Below, piece after piece: positions 1-4,978 of a DNA stretch of 9,236 nucleotides. The DNA is from JAPOPJ01 sp964538885 (GTDB lineage: Archaea > Thermoproteota > Nitrososphaeria > Nitrososphaerales > Nitrosopumilaceae): assembly GCA_964538885.1 (NCBI GenBank), contig CAZIHR010000006.1:1-9236 (forward strand). The letters are read 5' to 3'. How positions within the stretch are numbered: the first letter of the stretch is position 1; each line of letters starts with the position of its first letter. The translations under genes and the position numbers were made by a program. The notes beneath the pieces are model-generated. The model did no database searches. It saw only the letters and a list, made by a program, of their open reading frames with translations, and had not been told where the DNA came from.

Positions 1-372
1 GTAGAGATTGCAGACATTAGCAGATTTGCCAACCCCAAAAAGTTGGTATCATGGGCTGGCCTGTGCCCCACCGTACACCAATCGGGAAACCACAACTATG
101 TAGGAAAGATCAAAAAGTTTGACCGCAACAAGCTTGTCAATTAAATCATGTGTGAGGCAGCAAACACCGCAGTATTACATGACTCCAAGATGGAGACAAT
201 CTACGAGTCTGCCAAAAAAAGACATGCAGGCAAGCACGCCTTGGCCATTGTTGTAGTGGCCAACAAGATGGTAACCATAATGTGGCACATGCTACACACT
301 AGATTGCCATATCAATCCCGTAATGATAAACTATACCAAAAGAAGCTCCGCACCATGAAACGTGCAGGCTAG
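1..372 (+). pseudogene. IS110-family transposase, 3' fragment broken by an in-frame stop
   Basis: The first reading frame is open from the window edge to base 141 and reads a stretch containing ISRFANPKKLVSWAGLCPTV and HQSGN, which is the conserved start of the C-terminal Transposase_20 domain of IS110/IS116/IS902 elements. A TAA at 142-144 interrupts it. The same frame then continues (MCEAANTAVLHD, a Lys/Arg-rich KKRHAGKHA, then ANKMVTIMWHML) to a TAG at 370-372, which matches the rest of that domain. The stop falls after NKLVN, where family members usually carry Trp (LRW-type motif). Downstream codons are intact, so the damage looks recent. The N-terminal RuvC-like DEDD catalytic domain lies outside the window. 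The ATG at 148 is probably not a genuine start. The family call is by recognition of the motifs; the element's activity is inferred to be lost. Confidence 0.85.
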
Positions 373-591
373 ACCATTCGCGTCTATCTGCATTTTTCAT
401 GGCCTAGCGTCAGCTATAAATCTTGTTTGTGTATAACAGGCACGGATCGAAAGTAAAACACGACAGCTTGCAATAAAAACGGCGGGATGGTTAACATAAG
501 TGCATTTTTACTGAGTTATTTTATTCTGAGGCACATTTGGGTTAACTGGAACTTGGAAAAAATTTAATATTTGTTCATATTGGTACAACCC
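373..591. other. Gap between transposase remnant and secreted-protein gene
   Basis: This stretch holds no credible coding sequence. It probably contains the non-coding right end of the IS110-type element, since these elements lack obvious terminal inverted repeats and no boundary can be seen. A TATA-like GCTATAAATC sits near 412-421. CTGAG occurs twice around an AT-rich 10-mer at about 511-530. The promoter of the next gene lies at its far end. Confidence 0.4.
563..570 (+). promoter_or_regulatory. TATA-like box of the secreted-protein gene
   Basis: TTTAATAT preceded by an A-run lies about 25 bases upstream of the GTG at 592. That spacing would place transcription start at the GTG itself, as in leaderless archaeal mRNAs. 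It argues against the upstream TTG codons at 571 and 580 as starts. Confidence 0.5.
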
Positions 592-1728
592 GTGAAACAA
601 ATACTATTAGTTATATTGCTAATAGCATTCATACCTGCATATCTCATATACGCGCAAGAGCCAAGCCTTGCCACATATCAGGAGACAGCCCAAATAATCA
701 TAGATACAACCACATCCCAAGACATTACTGCCTCAATCACCCTACAGAGTACCAACATACAAGAGCTCAATGTTCCTGCCGAACTAGTCAACAAAATCAG
801 GAAAGATGCACGAATTGCCGCAATCATACTTACAAATGAAGAACAATGCGTACTGGGAGTAAGTGAGCAAGCATGTATCATGATCAACGTAAAACGAGAT
901 CCAAATGATGCAGGCATACAGGCAATACAAGACACGACAAAAACCATATCATCTGCATATATAGACGACATAAATGAGGCATTTGGCACCGCTGCAAAAT
1001 TCCACTCTGTATTCATTCATACAGACGGCCAGGCAAACAAGATACTGGACACCTCAGGCACAGTATCTGGAAGAGGTGCAATCTCTGCTGTATATACAAT
1101 ACCCATGGAGCCGACAGATTCCACATATGCAAAGCTCACCTCAATACTGCTTCCAACAGAAATCAGAGAGTCTGGAGGTTTTTATGACGTGGCAAAGAAC
1201 CTTGCAAAGTATGATGACTCTACTGTGACATTTACAATGATTCCCCAAAAAGATAACGTACTATTACAGCTAAAGGTCACTACCAGACATCCAAATATGG
1301 GAATCTCGGAGCTAAGCCCACTGAAATATCTCAGAGTAGACGAGCTGAAGAGATCAAACTATTTTGCATCCGGATTTTATCCGTTAAACTCGTTGTTACA
1401 GGTGGTGGTATTTACTCAACCGCATATAGAATCAGTCAACATAAAAGGCAACATACTTGAGACAAGAGAGATAGATGGTGATAAAGTTCCAATTGAAATC
1501 TCAAAGGAGGGTTGGGTCTTTGACTCACAAAAAGGACCAAAGATTCAAGGCACGTGGATCTTTGGCAAAGAGTCATCTGTAGAAGATAACACTGTATCAT
1601 TTGCACTAGATAAAGTAGATGCCAAAATGATTACAGACTATAATGGAATAATCATTGCAATAGTCATTGCAGTTATAGCTGCTGGTGCCAGCATATTTTA
1701 TCTGAGAGGATACAAATCACACCAGTAG
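592..1728 (+). CDS. Secreted, C-terminally membrane-anchored protein, unknown function
   Basis: The protein is 378 residues from GTG 592. An open frame reaches back to TTG 571, but GTG is preferred for two reasons. It gives a clean signal peptide (MKQILLVILLIAF..., likely cleavage after AYLIYA near residue 21), and it sits at leaderless spacing from a TATA-like box. The body, residues about 22-350, is rich in Thr, Ser and Ile and looks like a beta-rich extracellular domain. The only two cysteines, C86 and C95, could form one disulfide. Residues about 352-371 form a hydrophobic anchor followed by the short basic tail RGYKSHQ. This gives an N-out, C-in topology with most of the protein outside the cell. 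I do not recognise a named domain. The 3' end overlaps the convergent arginine decarboxylase gene by 12 bases, so the two transcripts are antisense at their ends. A surface-layer-associated or solute-sensing role is possible but only inferred. Confidence 0.8.
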   Translation: MKQILLVILLIAFIPAYLIYAQEPSLATYQETAQIIIDTTTSQDITASITLQSTNIQELNVPAELVNKIRKDARIAAIILTNEEQCVLGVSEQACIMINVKRDPNDAGIQAIQDTTKTISSAYIDDINEAFGTAAKFHSVFIHTDGQANKILDTSGTVSGRGAISAVYTIPMEPTDSTYAKLTSILLPTEIRESGGFYDVAKNLAKYDDSTVTFTMIPQKDNVLLQLKVTTRHPNMGISELSPLKYLRVDELKRSNYFASGFYPLNSLLQVVVFTQPHIESVNIKGNILETREIDGDKVPIEISKEGWVFDSQKGPKIQGTWIFGKESSVEDNTVSFALDKVDAKMITDYNGIIIAIVIAVIAAGASIFYLRGYKSHQ

Positions 1729-2280
1729 TACTGCTGCAGCAAATACCGTGGTCCATTTTCCATCCTTGTCACCCTTTGCAGACTGGGTAATATTTTGTGT
1801 CTTGTAAATCTGCCCCGAAATGTTCCATTGCTGACGTTTCTCGTCCCAGCTCTTATCTATGTCAAATTGAATTCCAAGTGAGGATGCAAGCATCTGCGCT
1901 GCAATATCTTCAGCATAATCCCCAGACTGCCTCTCGTTTTGACCAAAAGACTCATACTCTGATAGATATCCATAGTGACTAGGATCCTTGGGCCTTGCAA
2001 TTCCCACAGATGCCGAGCATAGGCGATGCGGCTCGTTTGTCTGGTTTTTCGAATATATGGTAAATAGAATCTGCCCTGGTTTTATCTGCTTTAATCCCTC
2101 TATGCGAGAGATGAGTTTGGCATTGGGGGGAAATATACTAGATATCAAAACTAGGTTGCTTCCTGCAATTCCCGCATCACGTAGAGCATACTCAAAGCTG
2201 GTCAGTTTGTCTTCATGTATACCTTTTCCCTTTGTAAGGAACAGCTTCTTTGCAACCAGATCAAGCAATTTGTGCATCAT
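1717..2280 (-). CDS. pdaD: Pyruvoyl-dependent arginine decarboxylase
   Basis: The enzyme converts arginine to agmatine in the cytoplasm, the first step of archaeal polyamine synthesis and the source of agmatine for agmatidine in tRNA-Ile2. The 187-residue protein carries the family's self-cleavage site: NLVLISSIFPPNAKLIS places Ser47-Ser48 in the conserved SSI-x-PP context, and Ser48 should become the pyruvoyl group after cleavage into beta and alpha chains. The later blocks also fit the family: GQILFTIYS, then SASVGIARP, then YAEDIAAQML with acidic residues, and a closing hydrophobic TTVFAAAVLLV. The length is slightly above that of the Methanocaldococcus enzyme. Two adjacent ATG codons (2280 and 2277) could start translation and cannot be separated here. 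A TATA-like box lies 18-21 bases upstream. The gene is convergent and overlapping with the secreted-protein gene, and follows the small membrane protein gene on the same strand after about 100 bases. Confidence 0.92.
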   Translation of the reverse strand: MMHKLLDLVAKKLFLTKGKGIHEDKLTSFEYALRDAGIAGSNLVLISSIFPPNAKLISRIEGLKQIKPGQILFTIYSKNQTNEPHRLCSASVGIARPKDPSHYGYLSEYESFGQNERQSGDYAEDIAAQMLASSLGIQFDIDKSWDEKRQQWNISGQIYKTQNITQSAKGDKDGKWTTVFAAAVLLV

Positions 2281-2293
2281 GGAATTAATTTAT

Positions 2294-2301
2294 TATTTAT
2301 A
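2294..2301 (-). promoter_or_regulatory. TATA-like box of pdaD
   Basis: On the minus strand this reads TATAAATA. Its centre is about 18-21 bases before the paired ATG codons, a little closer than the ideal leaderless spacing. The second ATG fits better than the first. Confidence 0.4.
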
Positions 2302-2383
2302 CGTTTGAAGTACACGCAAAATAATTCTGTACCATACAGCAGATATAATAAATTCGTCCATTATATAACACAAATAACAAGCG

Positions 2384-2623
2384 TCACTGATCTGAATTGC
2401 GGTCTCGGCGCTTCTTCTTGCGTTTGTCTTGCGGTTTTGGCTCTTGCACCAGATGCACCCAGACAAAGAATGCACCTAGTGATACGTTGATCACCCCCAA
2501 AAGAGTTATGTATACTGTAGATTCCGGTAGTGCAATTTCCAGTCCGATGTAGATTCCCACTATGCCAACTCCAAAAAACATCATGATTAGCACCTTGATT
2601 TTGGTCGGACTGACATACTTCAT
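2384..2623 (-). CDS. Small two-helix membrane protein with basic C-terminal tail
   Basis: The protein is 79 residues from ATG 2623 (MKYVSPTKIKVLIMMFF...). An upstream TTG at 2632 is possible, but the ATG lies at leaderless distance (about 28 bases) from the TATA-like box at 2648-2655. Hydrophobic segments cover residues about 9-28 and 36-60. The tail after residue 62 is strongly basic (PKPQDKRKKKRRDR), which by the positive-inside rule puts the C-terminus in the cytoplasm. The N-terminus (KYVSPTKIK) is also basic, so a hairpin with both ends inside fits. I do not recognise a function. It lies upstream of pdaD on the same strand with a separate promoter for each, so co-transcription is possible but not required. 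An overlapping longer frame at 2361-2639 has no membrane pattern or other coding signal and is taken as a shadow. Confidence 0.75.
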   Translation of the reverse strand: MKYVSPTKIKVLIMMFFGVGIVGIYIGLEIALPESTVYITLLGVINVSLGAFFVWVHLVQEPKPQDKRKKKRRDRNSDQ

Positions 2624-2647
2624 TGCAATCAATGATCATACGACACT

Positions 2648-2655
2648 ATTATAAC
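2648..2655 (-). promoter_or_regulatory. TATA-like box of the small membrane protein gene
   Basis: On the minus strand this reads TTATAATA and is centred about 28 bases before ATG 2623. It supports a leaderless start there rather than at the TTG at 2632. Confidence 0.45.
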
Positions 2656-2701
2656 ATGACTATACTGTAGGTATTGTCTAATCTTACTTTTCAAGTAACA
2701 C

Positions 2702-2708
2702 TTTAAAT
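2702..2708 (+). promoter_or_regulatory. TATA-like box of tRNA-Thr
   Basis: TTTAAAT is centred about 29 bases before the first base of the tRNA, a normal box A position for an archaeal tRNA gene transcribed from a few bases upstream of the mature end. Confidence 0.5.
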
Positions 2709-2733
2709 CTTTAAAATTTTCATTCTATTTTGT

Positions 2734-2808
2734 GCCAATGTAGCTCAGCCCGGCTAGAGCATTCGCCTTGTAAGCGAAAGGTCGTGGGTTCAGATCCCGC
2801 CATTGGCT
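2734..2808 (+). tRNA. tRNA-Thr (anticodon TGT)
   Basis: A complete cloverleaf can be drawn. The acceptor stem is GCCAATG with CATTGGC (7 of 7 pairs). The D arm is GCTC...GAGC, the anticodon stem TTCGC with GCGAA, and the T arm GTGGG-TTCAGAT-CCCGC with one T-G pair. The anticodon loop CTTGTAA gives TGT at 2769-2771, which reads ACA threonine codons. The discriminator base is T at 2808, as known for some archaeal tRNA-Thr. CCA is not encoded and there is no intron. A T-run begins at the discriminator base. Confidence 0.97.
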
Positions 2809-2812
2809 TTTT
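2808..2812 (+). terminator. Oligo-T terminator of tRNA-Thr
   Basis: Five T residues directly follow the acceptor stem. Archaeal RNA polymerase terminates at such runs without needing a hairpin. Confidence 0.6.
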
Positions 2813-2949
2813 GTCGTACCAAACCACATCTCAATATGTAATTCTGCAAAAGATACTTGTGCTCTCAGCAAGATATTACCATACCCACGAGATATCATAA
2901 TTTTTTACTAGAGACAAGTCATAAAATTTGATACTGTCTGCAGAAATCA

Positions 2950-2957
2950 CATAAAAC
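2950..2957 (+). promoter_or_regulatory. Probable promoter and Shine-Dalgarno context of the RAM-domain gene
   Basis: The TATA-like CATAAAAC would place transcription start near 2979, giving a leader of about 19 bases. AGGT at 2988-2991 ends six bases before ATG 2998 and matches the archaeal anti-Shine-Dalgarno. Unlike most genes here, this one therefore looks leadered. Confidence 0.4.
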
Positions 2958-2997
2958 TTTAAGACTAACAGCACACTAATTAATTTCAGGTAAATCA

Positions 2998-3231
2998 ATG
3001 CACAAAGGCTTTGTTTTGTTAAATTGTGATCTCGGAGCAGAAGAATATGTAGTAGAGGAGATAAGTCGGATGGAGCAGGTAAGCAATGCCTATCTGACAT
3101 TTGGTGCCTATGATGTTATAGTAGAGATACACGCAGTAGATCAAGACAAATTTGAAAAGATCGTAGCTGCCATCAGAAAGCTATCAAGGGTGATAAGCAC
3201 CATGACCCTCAATATAATAAATCTCGAATAA
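2998..3231 (+). CDS. Stand-alone Lrp/AsnC effector-binding (RAM) domain protein
   Basis: The 77-residue protein is almost exactly one AsnC/Lrp effector domain. It has a first strand (GFVLLNCDLG), a helix (EEYVVEEISRM), a second strand with the family's Gly-x-Tyr-Asp core (TFGAYDVIVEIHAV), a second helix (DKFEKIVAAIRKLS) and a final strand (VISTMTLNII). The usual N-terminal helix-turn-helix DNA-binding domain is absent, and the upstream sequence offers no in-frame extension for it. In the wider family such stand-alone RAM proteins bind amino acids or related ligands and form dimers or octamers, sometimes with full-length Lrp partners. Here it should act as a cytoplasmic small-molecule sensor or modulator; the ligand is unknown. 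It leads a plus-strand run of three genes, with a 34-base gap to the next. Confidence 0.85.
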   Translation: MHKGFVLLNCDLGAEEYVVEEISRMEQVSNAYLTFGAYDVIVEIHAVDQDKFEKIVAAIRKLSRVISTMTLNIINLE

Positions 3232-3233
3232 TT

Positions 3234-3242
3234 GTTATATGA
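3234..3242 (+). promoter_or_regulatory. TATA-like box of the 95-residue protein gene
   Basis: GTTATATGA lies three bases after the preceding stop and about 28 bases before ATG 3266. The gene may therefore have its own leaderless transcript as well as read-through from the RAM-domain gene. No Shine-Dalgarno motif is seen before the ATG. Confidence 0.4.
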
Positions 3243-3265
3243 GATAGTTATAGTTTATTGAAAAG

Positions 3266-3553
3266 ATGGAGAATATACAATACGAGGGAACCGTCTGGGC
3301 AATAAATCATAATAATCCAGAGCACCTAGTAGAACATGCACTACACACACTCGAAAGATACGGTATCAAAAGAGAAGATATAGTATTGACTGATGCACCT
3401 GACAGCATCAAGATAGGTGCAATAGTTGTAGAGATATGGCCCTATCATTTAGATGTTGCACGGGTTCGCACGACCAGAAACGAGTCTTTCATAAGTGGAA
3501 CTGTAATGACCATCGAACTAAAGTTGGACGCGGAAGGAAATTATACAGATTGA
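3266..3553 (+). CDS. Conserved-looking 95-residue protein, unknown function
   Basis: I do not recognise this family. The protein starts MENIQYEGTVWAINHNN and is small, soluble and without cysteines. The first half has an amphipathic helix (PEHLVEHALHTLERYGI). Alternating hydrophobic stretches (IKIGAIVVEIWPY, then ISGTVMTIELKL) suggest a small alpha/beta fold. Overall charge is acidic. No signal peptide or membrane segment is present, so it should be cytoplasmic. The stop codon TGA at 3551-3553 shares bases with the TTG start of the membrane protein gene downstream, which suggests translational coupling and a shared job. A longer frame-shifted open frame from 3436 covers part of this gene, but it is only an upstream extension of the next gene. 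Confidence 0.75.
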   Translation: MENIQYEGTVWAINHNNPEHLVEHALHTLERYGIKREDIVLTDAPDSIKIGAIVVEIWPYHLDVARVRTTRNESFISGTVMTIELKLDAEGNYTD

Positions 3554-4212
3554 AATTGAAGAAAAGAAAAAGACAAAATATAGTTTTGGTAGCAACAGCT
3601 GCCACGATAATTATACTGATTTTTGGATTTAGTTATTTGGCAGAGCAGACGCGACAACAAGGATTTAATTTTGGAAACGAGCTTGCTCAGATTCAAGATG
3701 ATGTTAAACTATTACAGACTGACTTTAACTCAAAGCTCACACAGTGGGATGAAGGAGATCTAGACACTCAAGAGATATTAAGCTATGCAAAATCACATAT
3801 ACAAAAATTAAACAAAATAATAGACAGATACGATACATTGATGCCACCTACACAGTTTACAGCATCAGTAGAACTGTTCAAGATATCTACTAGTACACAA
3901 CTGCAAAGTGATCAGCATTATATAGAGTGGATAAAGACTGGACACAAATCAGACAAGATAAGATCTGATTCACTTCTGCAAGAGTCATTTGACTATGAGA
4001 TACTTGCATTAGGCGAGTTCAATAAAGCAAAGACAGGCTATACGGAATATCAAGAGCCTGCCAAATTTGAGCCACCAGACACAGATATTACAAGCAAAGT
4101 AAACAAAATCTGGAATAACATGAAAGAGCGTTGCCAAGATATTGTAGACATTCAAGAAATAGACACATGTATGGAGCATGCAGACATGTGGAGAGCAGAA
4201 CACCTTCCATAA
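3550..4212 (+). CDS. Single-pass membrane protein with helical extracytoplasmic domain, unknown function
   Basis: The protein is 220 residues from TTG 3550, which overlaps the upstream TGA as TTGA. A TTG at 3556 is an alternative, and the open frame reaches 3436 without coding character. The N-terminus is strongly basic (KLKKRKRQN), followed by one hydrophobic helix at about residues 11-30, which gives an N-in anchor with the rest outside. Residues about 32-220 are hydrophilic and appear mostly alpha-helical, with coiled-coil-like stretches such as LAQIQDDVKLLQTDFNSKL and HIQKLNKIIDRYDTL. The only two cysteines, C195 and C207, lie near the C-terminus in a short helix pair and could form a disulfide outside the cell. 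I recognise no catalytic motif. The architecture resembles sensor or scaffold ectodomains, but there is no cytoplasmic signalling domain. Linkage to the RAM-domain gene and the 95-residue gene suggests a common function. Confidence 0.75.
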   Translation: MKLKKRKRQNIVLVATAATIIILIFGFSYLAEQTRQQGFNFGNELAQIQDDVKLLQTDFNSKLTQWDEGDLDTQEILSYAKSHIQKLNKIIDRYDTLMPPTQFTASVELFKISTSTQLQSDQHYIEWIKTGHKSDKIRSDSLLQESFDYEILALGEFNKAKTGYTEYQEPAKFEPPDTDITSKVNKIWNNMKERCQDIVDIQEIDTCMEHADMWRAEHLP

Positions 4213-4519
4213 TTAAATGCCTAGTTAACCCAAATTCAAGATAACTGTTCCAACCATACCAACACACAAACAATTTCACCTATGTGAGGAAACAAAATTT
4301 TCACCTCCAGTCATTTTAACTATTGGCCAATAATTTGTGACATGTAGTAATTTATCTGAGATATCGCTAGGCTTTGTCTCTTGTGGTGTTTATATAACAT
4401 TTGAACTGTTTTTTGTTGTATCTTTTGGGATTTTTTCTTGTCTGTTTTCTAGTATGATAATTTTGTCTACAACCGTTCAATTTTTTTGTTAATGTCGTAT
4501 TTGTAACATTGGAGTCTGT

Positions 4520-4533
4520 CCAACATATGTTGG
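4520..4533. repeat. 14-base perfect palindrome CCAACATATGTTGG
   Basis: Both halves are fully complementary with no spacer, and the outer pairs include G and C, so it is not just AT-rich background. It could be a regulator site or a tight hairpin in an RNA. About one such palindrome is expected by chance in a window of this size. Confidence 0.5.
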
Positions 4534-4625
4534 TAATCTCTATTATGCATTAATTTTATCTGTTGATCCTTTTGCCTTTTTTTGTATATAAGTGACTTTG
4601 CAAGAGTAAATCGTTACGCTCTAAG

Positions 4626-4633
4626 TTATTATA
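4626..4633 (+). promoter_or_regulatory. TATA-like box of the 107-residue protein gene
   Basis: TTATTATA is centred about 25 bases before ATG 4655, which fits a leaderless mRNA. A second TATA-like box at about 4584-4592 would give a leader of roughly 40 bases. Confidence 0.45.
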
Positions 4634-4654
4634 CTATGCCAATTATTATCACAT

Positions 4655-4978
4655 ATGCACATTGAATATGAAGAGTTTGAGACAATCGAAGATATCTTTT
4701 TGTATATGGCATCTGCCGCACCACCCATGAAAAACACAATGCCGATAAATTCGTACAAGGGCTATGTGATGTCTTTTATACCTCTGAGCCATATCTCTGG
4801 CGAAACATATCTGATGATCTACACAAAGGGCTCACTGGAACCTGGCATATATGAATTTGATGTAAACTCAAAATCATTCAAAAAAGTCCAAGGAGTGGAA
4901 CGTGCAGACAAGAACTACTTTATCTCACTTACCCCCAAGCGCAATACAATTGCAGACACTGCCATTGCAAATCTATAA
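4655..4978 (+). CDS. 107-residue protein, unknown function
   Basis: I do not recognise this family. The protein begins MHIEYEEFETIEDIFLYMAS and is small and soluble with no cysteines, signal peptide or membrane segment. Strand-like segments (YKGYVMSFIPLS, then GETYLMIYTKGS, then GIYEFDVNSKSFKKV, then NYFISLTPKRN) suggest a small beta-rich domain after an N-terminal helix. The ATG fits a leaderless start from the TATA-like box at 4626-4633. The last six bases overlap the 3' end of the convergent radical SAM gene. An oligo-T run just after the stop would end this transcript inside that gene. No partner can be named from position, since the neighbouring genes are a long gap upstream and a convergent gene downstream. 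Confidence 0.75.
   Translation: MHIEYEEFETIEDIFLYMASAAPPMKNTMPINSYKGYVMSFIPLSHISGETYLMIYTKGSLEPGIYEFDVNSKSFKKVQGVERADKNYFISLTPKRNTIADTAIANL

Larger units (their letters stand above)
4213..4654. other. 442-base T-rich region without a recognisable gene
   Basis: No reading frame here looks like a protein. The plus strand is T-rich with several oligo-T runs (about 4409-4414, 4432-4437, 4487-4493 and 4569-4575) that could end transcripts from the upstream gene run. It also holds TATA-like sequences (TTTATATAA near 4389-4397 and GTATATAAG near 4584-4592), an imperfect direct repeat of AAACAA...TTTCACCT at about 4268 and 4290, and a 14-base perfect palindrome at 4520-4533. A small non-coding RNA is possible but unproven. 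Confidence 0.5.

Noticed and set aside
142..144. Recoding of the in-frame TAA in the transposase
   Set aside because: TAA is not read as Trp, selenocysteine or pyrrolysine in known archaea, so a pseudogene is the simpler reading.
535..547. Thirteen-base inverted match to 4223-4235 (ATTTGGGTTAACT)
   Set aside because: A rough estimate gives about 0.6 such matches by chance in a window this size, and the flanks do not extend the match.
678..1016. Antisense frame within the secreted-protein gene
   Set aside because: It mirrors a well-supported gene and has no coding features of its own.
1732..1741. Palindrome TGCTGCAGCA at the end of the convergent gene pair
   Set aside because: It lies within the pdaD coding sequence, has no T-run beside it, and is short enough to occur by chance.
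2361..2639. Longer minus-strand frame over the small membrane protein
   Set aside because: It is in another frame and lacks the membrane-helix pattern and basic tail that make the 2384-2623 frame convincing.
4009..4279. Minus-strand frames opposite the end of the membrane protein gene
   Set aside because: They are Cys/Phe/Leu-rich antisense translations without start signals or family resemblance.
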